From positions 2,972,501-3,036,500 of the forward strand of contig NZ_CP090953.1 of the NCBI RefSeq assembly GCF_021513175.1: a DNA stretch of 64,000 bases. The letters run 5' to 3'. The DNA comes from Sphingomonas sp. S2-65. GTDB taxonomy: Bacteria; Pseudomonadota; Alphaproteobacteria; Sphingomonadales; Sphingomonadaceae. Below are positions 49,179-59,116 of this stretch, in pieces (within the stretch, counting starts at the first letter, position 1; each line of letters begins with the position of its first letter). Both the position numbers and the translations under genes were made by a program. The notes under the pieces are model-generated. The model saw nothing but the letters and a program-made list of their open reading frames with translations. It was not told the DNA's origin and ran no database searches.

Positions 49179-49460
49179 TCAGTCCGGCGTGGCCGCGCGA
49201 TAGCCGTCATAGGCTTCGCAGGCTTCTGGGCGCTTGCGGCATTCTTTCTCGTGCTTGCGGCGCTCCTTACCCTCGCGCGCTTCCTTTTCGCGCATCTTAC
49301 GACCGTAGTTGCGGTCCGACTCTTCCTGGCTGGTGGTGCTCCAGTCGACGACCTGACTGCCCGCCTTCACCGGCAGGGTCGCGACGTCCCAGGCGGTCTT
49401 GGCGATGCAGCCCGACAGCAGTGGCAGCGCGAGGAGAAACGGGAGAGTCAGTTTACGCAT
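49179..49460 (-). CDS. Small lipoprotein with charged C-terminal half
   Basis: A 93-residue protein with a good lipoprotein signal MRKLTLPFLLALPLLSGC (lipobox LSGC, Cys18). Then IAKTAWDVATLPVKAGSQVVDW and a very charged Arg/Lys/Glu helix (RKMREKEAREGKERRKHEKE) with two Cys. No family recognised. It begins 11 bases after the glycerophosphodiesterase stop, with AAGGTG before the ATG, so it is probably the second gene of that operon. Confidence 0.78.
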   Translation of the reverse strand: MRKLTLPFLLALPLLSGCIAKTAWDVATLPVKAGSQVVDWSTTSQEESDRNYGRKMREKEAREGKERRKHEKECRKRPEACEAYDGYRAATPD

Positions 49461-49471
49461 GAACGGCACCT

Positions 49472-50539
49472 TCAGGATGGGCGAGCAGCCGTGACGGAGC
49501 TGCGCGCGGATACGCCTAGTGCAGGATAATCGGTGAAAAAGCCGTCGACGCCAAGCCCGATGAAGTACCGGATCGCCGCTTCCACCCTGCCATGGGTCGC
49601 GGGGGTACCCTCCGCGCGATAGGCGGGGGGCAGGAAATAATTCTCGGCGCGGAAGGTCCAGGGGTGGACCTTCAGCCCTGCGGCATGGGCATCGGCGACC
49701 AGCGTCGAGGGGTTGCCCGCGGCGGAGACCACCATGGTAAGTTCCGGCCCCACGCCCGCTGCGTAGGCGGCGATCGCCTTCAAGCCCTCGGCAGTCTCCA
49801 TGCTGGCATAGCTTGGCGCTGCGCCATCGGCGGGCGCGCCAGCCGGAGCCAGCAACTGGATAAGACGCACAGGCGTCCTGTTCTTGAGCCGCTTGAGGTT
49901 GTTCACTTCGAACGACTGGATGAATACCGGGGCGTCGGCGCGGTCCCAGCCGGCCTGCCTTAGCCCATCTATCAAACGGCCTTCCAGCGGCAGACCGATC
50001 GAGGCGAAGTAGGTCGGGTGCTTGGTCTCGGGATAGATGCCGATGGTGCGCCCGGTTCTGGCGCTGCCGGCCTTGGCGATGGCGATCACTTCGGCCAATG
50101 TCAGTATCTCCGCCTGGCCATCGAACCGCTGATTGCCCGGGCGAAGCTGAGGCAGCCGTTCCTTGGCACGCAGCGTCTTCAGCTCGGCCAATGTGAAATC
50201 CTCAGTGAACCAGCCGGTCACCTGCTGTGCGTCGATCGTCTTGGTAGTCTTGCGCGCGGCGAATTCGGGATGCGCCGCCACGTCGGTGGTGTCGGCGATG
50301 TTGTTCTCATGGCGCGCGACGAGCACGCCGTCCCTGGTTGGCACCAGATCGGGCTCGATGAAGTCCGCGCCCTGGTCGATCGCGCGGTCATAGGCGAGCC
50401 GCGTGTGCTCGGGCCGCCCGCCGCTGGCGCCGCGATGCGCGATGACGATGGGCTTCGGCGGCTGAGTCATGACAGGATCCTGCGCGGCTTCGGGGGATTG
50501 CACCAGCAACGATGCGGCCAACAGGAACAATCTCGCCAT
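49472..50539 (-). CDS. Periplasmic glycerophosphodiester phosphodiesterase
   Basis: A 355-residue GlpQ-type enzyme that cleaves deacylated phospholipids into glycerol-3-phosphate and an alcohol. Signal peptide MARLFLLAASLLVQSPEAA. Catalytic motif IVIAHRGASGGRPEHT, metal-binding FIEPDLVPTRDGVLVARHEN, then the GDPD barrel end HPWTFRAENYFLP ... GVDGFFTDYPALG. GGGGAG lies just before the ATG. It is co-directional with the following small lipoprotein gene. Confidence 0.92.
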   Translation of the reverse strand: MARLFLLAASLLVQSPEAAQDPVMTQPPKPIVIAHRGASGGRPEHTRLAYDRAIDQGADFIEPDLVPTRDGVLVARHENNIADTTDVAAHPEFAARKTTKTIDAQQVTGWFTEDFTLAELKTLRAKERLPQLRPGNQRFDGQAEILTLAEVIAIAKAGSARTGRTIGIYPETKHPTYFASIGLPLEGRLIDGLRQAGWDRADAPVFIQSFEVNNLKRLKNRTPVRLIQLLAPAGAPADGAAPSYASMETAEGLKAIAAYAAGVGPELTMVVSAAGNPSTLVADAHAAGLKVHPWTFRAENYFLPPAYRAEGTPATHGRVEAAIRYFIGLGVDGFFTDYPALGVSARSSVTAARPS

Positions 50540-50592
50540 GGAACTCCCCTTTGGATAGGGCGCTATGCGGCGGATGTTACGGGAGCGAGGCA

Positions 50593-51507
50593 GTGGCGGA
50601 TAACGACAGCGTGTTGGCGGCTGCGCGTGCCTGGAGCGGTGCCCGGTTGGCGCTCGCCACAGTGGTTTCCACCTGGGGCTCGGCGCCCAGGCCGCGCGGC
50701 AGCCACATGCTGGTGCACGAAGATGGCCGCTTCGAAGGATCCGTGTCGGGCGGTTGCGTGGAAACCGACATCCTGGCCACAGCGGCCGAGGTGATCGCCG
50801 GCGCTCCATCGGTCGTGAAGCGCTACGGCGTCGCCGATGACGCGGCCTGGGAAGTGGGACTGCCGTGCGGCGGTGAGATCGCCGTCATGGTCCAGCCCGT
50901 GTCGGAGCAGGGTTTCCCGCCGCAACTGTTCGACGCGGTCGAGGAAGCTCGGGCAGGGGGAACGCCGCTGGAAGTAGCGACCGACTTCGCCACCGGTCGC
51001 AGCGCGCCGGGCTCGGCGGGCGACTTCGTCAACCGCTACGATCCGCCGCGCCGGCTGATCATCGTCGGGGCGGTGCAGATCGCCCAGACGCTGGTCGGGC
51101 TCGCGCGCGAACTCGGCATCGCGACCACGGTGATCGATCCGCGTGCCCGCTTCCTGACAGAGGAGCGCTTTGGTGCCGTAACCCTCGACGACCGGTGGCC
51201 AGACGAGGCGGTGGCAGCCCTGAAGCCGGACGCGGCGACGGCGGTGGTCACGCTCAGCCACGATCCCAAGATCGACGATGCCGCCCTCATCGCCGCGCTT
51301 CGCCATGCAACCGGTTATATCGCCGCGCTTGGATCGCGCCGCAGCCATGCCGCCCGGCTGGAGCGGCTGACCGCCGCTGGCATCGCTGCGGCCGATCTCG
51401 ACCGGATCGAGGGACCGGCAGGCCTCAGCATCGGCGCGATCGGCCCCGCCGAAATCGCGCTTTCGATCGCCGCGGCGATGGTGAAGCGCTTCCATGCTGA
51501 CGCCTGA
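50593..51507 (+). CDS. XdhC-family molybdenum cofactor insertion protein
   Basis: A 304-residue XdhC/CoxF protein. N-terminal half with ALATVVSTWGSAPRPRGSHMLV and SVSGGCVETDI; C-terminal Rossmann domain RRLIIVGAVQIAQTLVGLARELG, then LSHDPKIDDAALIAAL and YIAALGSRRSHAARLERL. Such proteins bind molybdopterin, help sulfurate it and insert it into xanthine dehydrogenase-type enzymes. The GTG start follows GGGAGCGAGG. It overlaps the next gene by 14 bases. No target dehydrogenase is in the window. Confidence 0.9.
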   Translation: MADNDSVLAAARAWSGARLALATVVSTWGSAPRPRGSHMLVHEDGRFEGSVSGGCVETDILATAAEVIAGAPSVVKRYGVADDAAWEVGLPCGGEIAVMVQPVSEQGFPPQLFDAVEEARAGGTPLEVATDFATGRSAPGSAGDFVNRYDPPRRLIIVGAVQIAQTLVGLARELGIATTVIDPRARFLTEERFGAVTLDDRWPDEAVAALKPDAATAVVTLSHDPKIDDAALIAALRHATGYIAALGSRRSHAARLERLTAAGIAAADLDRIEGPAGLSIGAIGPAEIALSIAAAMVKRFHADA

Positions 51508-52090
51508 GCGGACGGCGCTCCTCCTGCTCGCCGCAGGGCGCTCTCAGCGGTTCGGCACGCTCGACAAGCTAGCCATGCCGTATTTGGGAAAGCCGCTCGC
51601 CCTGCATGCGGTGACAGCCTTGATGGACCTGCCCTTCCTGATGCGGGTGGCTGTGGTGGCGGGAACCAAGGTGGATTTCACCGCATTCGGCTACAAGGCG
51701 GTGCACAACTCCGCACCCGACCTCGGTCAGTCTCAATCGCTTAGCCACGGCGTCGCCGTCGCACGCAATGCTGGTGCCGACGCAGTGCTGGTCGTCTTGG
51801 CGGACATGCCCCTGGTTTCGGCAGGGCATGTGCGGCGATTGTTCGCTACGGCTGCGGGTACAGACGCCATTGTCGCTTCGTCCGACGGTACGAAGTCGAG
51901 TCCGCCCGCACTGTTCGGGCAAGGCTGGTTCGAGGTGCTGATGGACCTGAAAGGCGATCAGGGCGCCCGCGATCTCGTTCGGCGTGGGCGTCAGGTTGTG
52001 ACCAGCTCTACCGAGCTGGTCGACGTCGATACACCGGAAGATCTGGAGCGGTTGAACGAGCTATACGGTCTGGGAACCGACAGGATGTGA
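51494..52090 (+). CDS. MocA/MobA-like nucleotidyltransferase for molybdopterin cofactor
   Basis: A 198-residue NTP transferase: ALLLLAAGRSQRFGTLDKLAMPYLGKPL (nucleotide loop), then GQSQSLSHGVAVA, VVLADMPLVSAGHVRRL and VDVDTPEDLERL. This pattern matches MocA, which makes molybdopterin cytosine dinucleotide. It overlaps xdhC, supporting a joint role in maturing a molybdenum hydroxylase. Family certain; nucleotide choice (CTP or GTP) inferred. Confidence 0.88.
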   Translation: MLTPERTALLLLAAGRSQRFGTLDKLAMPYLGKPLALHAVTALMDLPFLMRVAVVAGTKVDFTAFGYKAVHNSAPDLGQSQSLSHGVAVARNAGADAVLVVLADMPLVSAGHVRRLFATAAGTDAIVASSDGTKSSPPALFGQGWFEVLMDLKGDQGARDLVRRGRQVVTSSTELVDVDTPEDLERLNELYGLGTDRM

Positions 52091-52110
52091 ATGTCCCGTC
52101 GGGCCACCGT

Positions 52111-53316
52111 CTATTCATGGCGCAGCGCGTCGATCGGATTGAGACTGGCCGCGCGCCGCGCCGGGAAGTAGCCGAAGACGATGCCGATCAGTGCGGAGAT
52201 CAGGAACGCGATGACGTTGATCTTCGGCTCGAACATCCATTCCACTTGCATCAGTGGCGCGAGCCCGAGCACCACCAGCTGCGCGACAACCAGCCCAACC
52301 AGGCCGCCGAGGCATGACAGGACGACGGCTTCCATCAGAAACTGCATGAGCACCTCGCTGGCGACCGCCCCGATCGCCAGGCGGATACCGATCTCTCGCG
52401 TGCGTTCGGTAACCGACACCAGCATGATGTTCATGATGCCGATGCCGCCGACGACCAGGCTGATTGCCGCCACCGCCGTGACGATCTGCGTCAGCAGCGT
52501 GGTGATTCCGGTCAAAGTCTGGCTGATCTGCGCGGTGTCGAAGATGTTGAAATCATCTTCCTTGCTGCCGGTGACGCTGCGGCGTTCGCGCAGGACTTGG
52601 CTGATCGACGCCTGGATTTGCTGGCCGTCATAGCCGGGATCCACGCCGACCAGCATGAGCCGGATGTCGCGGTTACCGGTGAAGCGACGCTGGACCTGCT
52701 TGATCGGCATGATGACCACGTCGTCCTGATCACCGAAGCCGCCTTGGCCGCGGGTCGACAGCACGCCGATAACGTCACAAGAGATGCCGTTGACGCGCAT
52801 CCGCTCACCTACCGCCTCGCCGCCGCGGAAGAGGTTGGTTCTGATCGTGTTGCCGATGATGCAGACTGCCTTGCCGGCCTGTTCTTCCTGCCGGTTGAAC
52901 ACTCTGCCCGAAACCAGCGGCCAGGGCTGCACCTGGAAGAAGGCATTGGTCGTACCGTTGATCGTCGTGGACCAATTGGCACCCTGATAGATCACGGTAC
53001 CGGTTGCCTGCGCCTGGGGCGCGACGGCGGTGACTCCGGCCACCTGCTGGGCAATCGCGCCGACATCCTCCTGCTTGAAGTCGGGCGGACGCGGACCGCC
53101 ACCGCCTCGCCCGAATCCTTGGCCGGGGCGGACCTGGAGGATGTTGGTCCCAAGGCTTGCAACCTGCGCTTGTGCAGCCTTGGTGGTCGCTTGCCCCAGC
53201 GTCACCATCGCAACCACGGCAGCGACACCGATGATGATGCCGAGCGTGGTCAGGAATGAGCGCAGCTTGTGCCGGAAGATCGAGCGAACCGCGAGAAGAA
53301 AGGTCGTGCCGAACAT
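52111..53316 (-). CDS. MacB-type ABC transporter permease
   Basis: A 401-residue permease: first helix RSFLTTLGIIIGVAAVVAMVTLG, large periplasmic MacB_PCD domain (residues 45-275, with a GFGRGGGGPRPPDF loop), and three FtsX-type helices at the C-terminus (SLVVGGIGIMNIMLVSVTERTREIGIRLAIGA ... FGYFPARRAASLNPIDALRHE). It drives substrate movement from periplasm to a TolC-like tunnel by mechanotransmission. Its ATG overlaps the ATPase stop (TGATG). Here permease and ATPase are separate, unlike E. coli MacB. Confidence 0.93.
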   Translation of the reverse strand: MFGTTFLLAVRSIFRHKLRSFLTTLGIIIGVAAVVAMVTLGQATTKAAQAQVASLGTNILQVRPGQGFGRGGGGPRPPDFKQEDVGAIAQQVAGVTAVAPQAQATGTVIYQGANWSTTINGTTNAFFQVQPWPLVSGRVFNRQEEQAGKAVCIIGNTIRTNLFRGGEAVGERMRVNGISCDVIGVLSTRGQGGFGDQDDVVIMPIKQVQRRFTGNRDIRLMLVGVDPGYDGQQIQASISQVLRERRSVTGSKEDDFNIFDTAQISQTLTGITTLLTQIVTAVAAISLVVGGIGIMNIMLVSVTERTREIGIRLAIGAVASEVLMQFLMEAVVLSCLGGLVGLVVAQLVVLGLAPLMQVEWMFEPKINVIAFLISALIGIVFGYFPARRAASLNPIDALRHE

Positions 53317-54023
53317 CAGGCGAGCTCGTGCGCTTTGTTGTCGATGCGTTCGACCAATCCGTCCTTGAAGTGGACGATGGTGCGCGCGAATTCGGCCATG
53401 TCGGGCTCGTGGGTGACCATCAGCACGGTGATGCCGCTTGTCTGGTTTAGGTCGGTGAGCAGCCGCATGATCTCTACCGAACGTTCCGAATCGAGATTGC
53501 CGGTAGGCTCGTCGGCGAGCAGTACGTCCGGGTTGGTGACGATCGCGCGAGCGATGGCGACGCGCTGTTGCTGACCTCCCGACAGCTCGGCCGGGGTGTG
53601 GTCCCACCACTCCTTGAGCCCTACCTTGTCCAGCGCCGCCAGCGCCATTTCTCGGCGCTCTTTTTTCGGGTCGCCGCGGTAGAGCAGGGGCAGCTCGACA
53701 TTCTCCAATGCGCTGGTGCGGGCGAGCAGGTTGAACCCCTGAAACACGAAGCCGAGATACTTGCGGCGCAACAGCGCACGCTGATCGCGGCCCAATCGCT
53801 CGACATGCACACCCCGGAACAGGAACTCGCCACCCGAGGGGACGTCGAGACAGCCCAGGATGTTCATCGTCGTCGATTTGCCCGAACCGGACGGGCCCAT
53901 CACCGCCACGAAGTCGCCGGCCGCGATTTCGAGATCGACCCCCTTCAGCGCCTGGAACGCAGTGGGACCTTCGCCATAGACCTTGGTAACGCGGCGCATC
54001 TGGATGATCGGATCATTGGCCAC
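53316..54023 (-). CDS. MacB-type ABC transporter ATP-binding protein
   Basis: A 235-residue ATPase with Walker A GPSGSGKST, signature LSGGQQQRVAIARA, Walker B VLLADEPTGNLD and His switch VTHEPD. These match the LolD/MacB class. Start: GTG with an ideal GGAGGG five bases upstream, giving MANDPIIQMRRVTKVYG. The longer frame upstream overlaps the adaptor gene. It overlaps its neighbours at both ends, so the three inner-membrane parts are made together. Confidence 0.94.
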   Translation of the reverse strand: MANDPIIQMRRVTKVYGEGPTAFQALKGVDLEIAAGDFVAVMGPSGSGKSTTMNILGCLDVPSGGEFLFRGVHVERLGRDQRALLRRKYLGFVFQGFNLLARTSALENVELPLLYRGDPKKERREMALAALDKVGLKEWWDHTPAELSGGQQQRVAIARAIVTNPDVLLADEPTGNLDSERSVEIMRLLTDLNQTSGITVLMVTHEPDMAEFARTIVHFKDGLVERIDNKAHELA

Positions 54024-55443
54024 GTTGCCCTCCGCTGCCCGAACCGCCCGTTCCTTGCCGCCGCTGCCCGCCGCTGCCGCCTGGACGGCGCTGAGGTCCG
54101 TTACCGTTGGCAAGCTGGCCGGTGATGACCTTCATGCTCGGTTTGAGGCCCCCGCCCGTAATCTCGGTGAGCGTTCCGTTGGTATCCCCGATGGTGACCT
54201 GAACTGGCTGGGGCTGGTTCTCGGGGCCGAGCACATACACGGTCTGTCCAGCGCCACGGGTAACCGTAGCCGATTTCTGTGCGTCGTTGCCGCGGCGACG
54301 CCCACGAGGCACCAAGGCGCCGGTGATGCCGCCCTGGCTGCCGCTGGCGCCCTGGCCCTGACCAGCCACGGCGGGTGTGAAGCGAAGCGCCGCGTTGGGC
54401 ACGAGCAGGACGTTCGGCCTGGATCGGGTGATGATTTCTGCCGTAGCGGTCATGCCGGGACGCAGCTGCTGGTCGGCATTGGTAACGCTGAGGGTCGCAG
54501 CATAGGATACGACTTGCCCGGTCGTGCTGCTCGTGCTGCTCGCCCCGCTCGAACTCGCAGAAGCCTGAGCCGACAGGTTGGAGCCGAGATCCACGCGGGT
54601 GATTGTCGCCGGGAAGGTCTTGCCGGGAAAAGCGTCTACGGTGAAGCTCGCAATCTGCCCCTCCTTGACCGAACCCACATCGGCTTCGTCGATCGCGACT
54701 TGCAACTCCATCGCGGACAGATCCTCTGCGATGACGAACAGCGTGGGCGTGTTGAACGACGCGGCCACGGTCTGCCCCGCGTCGATCTGACGCGCGAGCA
54801 CTACGCCATTTACGGGGGAGCGGATCACCGCCTTGTAGCGACGCGTCTCGTTGGAAGAGAGCGCAGCGCGCGCAGATACGACCTGCGCCTGCGCCGCTCT
54901 AAGCGCCGCAACCGCGCGTTGCACCGCCGCACGTGCCTGCTCCATCTCGACCTTGGCCGGCACGCGCCCGCCAGATAGCCGGCTGACCTCTTCGAGCCGC
55001 GAAAGCTGTGCCCGGCTCTCCGCGGCGGTGGCCTGTGCCTGGGCGACCTGCGCCTGGTTGGCATTGAGCTGCGCTCGCCCCTGGGTGATCTCGTCATCGA
55101 GCTGCGAGGTGTCGAGCACCGCGAGCGGCTGACCCTTCACCACGCGATCGTTGACGTCGACGCTAACCGTTTCGATCAGGCCCGACAATTCCGAGCCGAC
55201 TTGCACCTGATTGGTGGGCGCGAGCTTGCCAGTCGCCGATACCGTGACCGTAAGGTTCCCGCGCTCGGCTTCCTCGGTCGAGTATTGGGTCTCGACTGCG
55301 CCACCGAACACGCACCGCGTGAGGAGCAGCCCCAATCCTATCACTACGACCGCTATGACGATCCATTTGAGCCAGCGCCGCCACCAAGGACGCGCAGGGG
55401 TTCCCAGGAAGGCGTCGAGATTCTGGTTGGAGTCAGTTGCCAT
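54013..55443 (-). CDS. MacA-like periplasmic adaptor (HlyD family)
   Basis: A 476-residue adaptor. One N-terminal helix (WLKWIVIAVVVIGLGLLL), a barrel-sandwich hybrid with GKLAPTNQVQVGSELSGLIE, a long helical hairpin (residues 115-205), a second lipoyl half IRSPVNGVVLARQIDAGQTV, then beta-barrel and membrane-proximal domains. A Ser-rich insertion (SASSSGASSTSSTTG) and a Gly/Arg/Gln-rich tail of about 30 residues are unusual. It links the ABC permease to the outer-membrane factor. Start chosen at MATDSNQN; it overlaps the OMF stop by 11 bases. Confidence 0.92.
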   Translation of the reverse strand: MATDSNQNLDAFLGTPARPWWRRWLKWIVIAVVVIGLGLLLTRCVFGGAVETQYSTEEAERGNLTVTVSATGKLAPTNQVQVGSELSGLIETVSVDVNDRVVKGQPLAVLDTSQLDDEITQGRAQLNANQAQVAQAQATAAESRAQLSRLEEVSRLSGGRVPAKVEMEQARAAVQRAVAALRAAQAQVVSARAALSSNETRRYKAVIRSPVNGVVLARQIDAGQTVAASFNTPTLFVIAEDLSAMELQVAIDEADVGSVKEGQIASFTVDAFPGKTFPATITRVDLGSNLSAQASASSSGASSTSSTTGQVVSYAATLSVTNADQQLRPGMTATAEIITRSRPNVLLVPNAALRFTPAVAGQGQGASGSQGGITGALVPRGRRRGNDAQKSATVTRGAGQTVYVLGPENQPQPVQVTIGDTNGTLTEITGGGLKPSMKVITGQLANGNGPQRRPGGSGGQRRQGTGGSGSGGQRGQ

Positions 55444-56908
55444 TGACGGTGCTGCCTGTGGTGGGAGCCTGAGGAGTGACGCTGCTGTCCCATCCGCCAC
55501 CAAGCGCCAAGTACAGCTGAATGAGCGCGGTGGACTGATCGGACCGGGCCTGTGTCAGCCCGTTCTGCGCGGACAGCAGCTGGTTTTCGGCCTGGTTCAA
55601 CGTGGTGAAATCCGTAAGCCCGGAGCGGTACTGGAGACGAGCGAGGATGGCCTGGTTGTTGGCGGCGTCCAGTGCTTCGCGAAATTCGGCTTCGCGGCGT
55701 TCCGCCGACTGGCGCGCTACGATTGCGTTTTCGATATCCTCAAGCGAGGTCAGTACCGTCTGCTTGTAGGTGATCAACGCACTGTCCGCCGCAGCCTGAG
55801 CGCTGCGGACCTGACTGCGCGTGCGGCCCGCATCGAAGATCGTCTGTGCGATGTTCGCAAACAGCCTTCCGGTGAGAACGTCGAATAACGAACTGAGCCT
55901 GCCTGAGCCGGCATCGATGCTGCCGCCGATCGCCAGGGCAGGATAGAGCTGGGCTTGGGCCACACCGATCTGCGCGGTTGCCGAAGCCAGATTGCGCTCG
56001 GCTGCGCGAATGTCCGGCCGCTGACGAAGCGTGTCGGCCGGGATGCCGGCGGCAACGGTTGCCGGACCGACTGGGATAGGCTTGACCGTCTCCATCTCCG
56101 CCTTCAGCGCGCCGGGCTCCCGACCGGTGAGCACGCCAAGGCGCGAGACGAACCCGTTATAGTTCGCCTCGAGCGTCGGAATGGTCGCGGCCGTCTGAGC
56201 GCGCTGGGCGCGGGCCTGTTCCTGATCGAGCGTCGAGACAAGGCCCGCCTGGACCCGCCACTGTGCGATCTGCAGGTTATCCTCCTGCAGCGCCAGAGCA
56301 GAGCGGGCATTGGCGAGTTGCGCCTGGGCGGCGCGCGCCAGCACATAATTACGCGCGGTTTCCGCCTCGACCGAGATCAGCACGGAGGCCAAGTCGAAAC
56401 CGGACGCCTCATACCCTGCCCGCGCGGACTCCACGCCGCGCCCGATGCCGCCGAACAGATCGAGTTGGTAGTTGGCGTCGCCTCCGAGCGAGAAGCTGTT
56501 CCGCGCGCCCTGCGAAAACGAAGTCACGGTTCCATCGGGGAGCGTAGTGGTCGTGCTTCCGCCGCGCAGTGGCTGGCTGCGCGAATACCCTGCCGAGGCG
56601 CTCAGGCTGGGAAACAGTGAAGAACGAGCCTGGACTAGGGACTCACGCGCCTGCCGCAGGCGGGTGACGGCTTGCGCCACATCGAGATTGGCGGCTTGGG
56701 CGCGTTCGACCACCGAGGCGAGGTGCGGGTCGTCGAACTTGTTCCACCAACGCGTCAGGTCTTCACGTGCCCGCTGTTCGGCGGGGACAGAGTAGCGTTG
56801 CGGAACGCCCAGCTCCCCTGCGCCGCGCGGACGGTAGTCGGGGCCTACGGAACAGGCGGCGAGCGCGAACGCCGCCGTTACGAGAAAGACTAAGGGGCGA
56901 TAAGCCAT
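55433..56908 (-). CDS. NodT-family outer-membrane efflux lipoprotein
   Basis: A 491-residue TolC-like channel. Signal peptide with lipobox LAAC (Cys about 19) followed by SVGPDYRPRG, the family hallmark. Two OEP repeats with long helices (LRQARESLVQARSSLFPSLSASAGYSRSQPL; LRYRSGLTDFTTLNQAENQLLSAQNGL). Two Met starts are near (56908 and 56920); the later gives a better signal peptide. First gene of the OMF-adaptor-ATPase-permease operon, which together form a complete tripartite exporter. Likely cargo: macrolides, peptides, siderophores or lipids; the sequence does not tell. Confidence 0.92.
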   Translation of the reverse strand: MAYRPLVFLVTAAFALAACSVGPDYRPRGAGELGVPQRYSVPAEQRAREDLTRWWNKFDDPHLASVVERAQAANLDVAQAVTRLRQARESLVQARSSLFPSLSASAGYSRSQPLRGGSTTTTLPDGTVTSFSQGARNSFSLGGDANYQLDLFGGIGRGVESARAGYEASGFDLASVLISVEAETARNYVLARAAQAQLANARSALALQEDNLQIAQWRVQAGLVSTLDQEQARAQRAQTAATIPTLEANYNGFVSRLGVLTGREPGALKAEMETVKPIPVGPATVAAGIPADTLRQRPDIRAAERNLASATAQIGVAQAQLYPALAIGGSIDAGSGRLSSLFDVLTGRLFANIAQTIFDAGRTRSQVRSAQAAADSALITYKQTVLTSLEDIENAIVARQSAERREAEFREALDAANNQAILARLQYRSGLTDFTTLNQAENQLLSAQNGLTQARSDQSTALIQLYLALGGGWDSSVTPQAPTTGSTVNGN

Positions 56909-57077
56909 AGCGCCGTACATGGTTTCGTCAGCGGTTCAGTTCCACTGATTTGTTGTCGCTAAGTGTCGCAGCGACGGACTGTTAGGTGGCAACCTACCGA
57001 CATAGCGCGCGGAGAAGCCCTGCTTGCGAAGTGCGCGGTCCTCGACCTAGAACGCGCTCCGCCAAGGAGAGATACGC

Positions 57078-59018
57078 ATGTCCGACCTGTACCCCGTCCC
57101 GCAAGAATGGGCCCGCCGCGCCCGCATCGACGCGGAGGGGTATGACAGGCTGTATGGCCGCAGCATCGCCGATCCGGGCAGCTTCTGGCTCGAGCAGGCC
57201 CGGCGGCTGGAATGGATCAAGCGGCCGGAAATTGCCGGAGACTGGTCGTTCGACGAGGACGACTTCCACATCCGCTGGTTCGGCGACGGCAAGCTCAACG
57301 TCGCGGCGAACTGCATCGACAGGCACTTGGCGAAGCGCGGGAACGAGACGGCGATCATCTGGGAACCGGACGAGCCAGGCGAAGAGCCGCGGCGCTATAC
57401 CTATCGGCAGCTGCACCAGGAGGTTTGCCGCTTCGCCAACGTGCTCAAGGCGCAAGGCGTCTCCAAAGGCGACCGCGTCACCATCTATCTGCCGATGATC
57501 CCCGAGGCGGCATTCGCGCTGCTGGCGTGTGCGCGGATCGGGGCGGTGCATTCGGTCGTGTTCGGCGGGTTCTCGCCAGAGTCGCTGGCCGGGCGGATCA
57601 CCGATTGCGACAGCGGCGTGATCATCACTGCCGACGAAGGACGGCGCGGGGGCAAGCGCGTGCCGCTCAAGGCCAATGTCGATGCCGCCGCCGAGCACGC
57701 GCCGGCAATGGAGAAGGTCATCGTGATCCGCGCAACGGGCGGCGATGTCGCGATGCAGCCGGGTCGGGACATCTGGTACCACGAGGCGGCAGCAGAAGTG
57801 TCCGCCGAATGCCCAGCCGAACCGATGGGCGCGGAGGATCCGTTGTTCATCCTCTATACCTCCGGGTCGACCGGCAAGCCGAAGGGCGTGCTGCATACCA
57901 GCGGCGGCTATCTGCTTTGGGCGAGCCTGACCCACGAGCTGGTGTTCGATTACAGGCCGGGGCAGGTTTATTGGTGCGCGGCCGATATCGGCTGGGTCAC
58001 CGGACACAGCTACATCGTCTACGGACCGCTGGCCAACGGTGCCACGACGGTGATGTTCGAAGGCGTGCCGACCTGGCCCGATGCCTCGCGGATCTGGCAG
58101 GTGGTGGATCGGCACAAGGTGGAGATCCTCTACACCGCGCCGACCGCGCTGCGGGCGCTGATGCGGGAGGGCGACCAGTATGTCACCGCCACGTCGCGCG
58201 CGTCGCTGAAGCTGCTGGGCACGGTAGGCGAGCCAATCAATCCAGAGGCATGGCGCTGGTATCATGACGTTGTGGGAGAGGGACGCTGCCCGATCGTCGA
58301 CACGTGGTGGCAGACCGAGACGGGCGGGCATCTGATCACGCCGCTGCCTGGCGCCACCGCACTGAAGCCTGGGTCCGCGACGCTGCCGTTTCCCGGTGTC
58401 GATCCACAGATCGTCGATACCGAGGGCGCGGTGCTGCACGGGCCAGCGGAAGGCAATCTGGTGATCGCGCGGAGCTGGCCGGGGCAGATGCGCACAGTGT
58501 GGGGCGACCATGACCGGTTCTTCCAGACCTATTTCACGACCTATCGCGGCAAATACTTCACCGGCGACGGATGTCGGCGCGACGAGGATGGCTATTACTG
58601 GATCACCGGGCGGGTGGACGATGTCATCAACGTGTCGGGGCACCGGATGGGCACTGCCGAGGTGGAATCCGCGTTGGTGCTGCATCCCAAGGTTGCCGAA
58701 GCGGCCGTGGTGGGGATGCCGCACGACGTGAAGGGACAGGGCATCTATGCCTATGTGACGCTGAATATCGGAGTGGACCCCTCCGACGCGCTGCGGACGG
58801 AGCTGCGCGACTGGGTGCGGCGCGAGATCGGGGCGATCGCGACGCCGGACGCTTTGCAGTTCGCGCCGGGGCTGCCGAAAACGCGGTCGGGGAAGATCAT
58901 GCGGCGGATTTTGCGCAAGATCGCGGAGGGGGATGTGAGCAATTTGGGAGACATCAGCACGTTGGCGGATCCTGGGGTGGTGGAGCATCTGGTTGACGCC
59001 CGGATCGATCGCGGTTGA
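57078..59018 (+). CDS. acs: Acetyl-CoA synthetase
   Basis: A 646-residue AMP-forming enzyme that activates acetate. P-loop [11 protein letters not shown] from residue 260; adenylate motifs [16 protein letters not shown] and [39 protein letters not shown]-terminal Lys606 in [15 protein letters not shown] is the site normally switched off by acetylation. AAGGAGAG stands before the ATG. It is divergent from the exporter operon and has no partner. Length and motifs match Acs, not propionyl-CoA synthetase, though overlap in substrate is common. Confidence 0.95.
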   Translation: MSDLYPVPQEWARRARIDAEGYDRLYGRSIADPGSFWLEQARRLEWIKRPEIAGDWSFDEDDFHIRWFGDGKLNVAANCIDRHLAKRGNETAIIWEPDEPGEEPRRYTYRQLHQEVCRFANVLKAQGVSKGDRVTIYLPMIPEAAFALLACARIGAVHSVVFGGFSPESLAGRITDCDSGVIITADEGRRGGKRVPLKANVDAAAEHAPAMEKVIVIRATGGDVAMQPGRDIWYHEAAAEVSAECPAEPMGAEDPLFILYTSGSTGKPKGVLHTSGGYLLWASLTHELVFDYRPGQVYWCAADIGWVTGHSYIVYGPLANGATTVMFEGVPTWPDASRIWQVVDRHKVEILYTAPTALRALMREGDQYVTATSRASLKLLGTVGEPINPEAWRWYHDVVGEGRCPIVDTWWQTETGGHLITPLPGATALKPGSATLPFPGVDPQIVDTEGAVLHGPAEGNLVIARSWPGQMRTVWGDHDRFFQTYFTTYRGKYFTGDGCRRDEDGYYWITGRVDDVINVSGHRMGTAEVESALVLHPKVAEAAVVGMPHDVKGQGIYAYVTLNIGVDPSDALRTELRDWVRREIGAIATPDALQFAPGLPKTRSGKIMRRILRKIAEGDVSNLGDISTLADPGVVEHLVDARIDRG

Positions 59019-59116
59019 GCCCCCAAGTTGTTGAAGTCGCGCGAGAAGATTGCGATTGCAGGCTCGTCCGCCCGCTGTTAGCCTCCGCTAATACACTACC
59101 CTGGGGGACTCGCCAC

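Noticed and set aside
56994..58988. A 664-codon minus-strand frame
   Set aside because: Antisense to acetyl-CoA synthetase.
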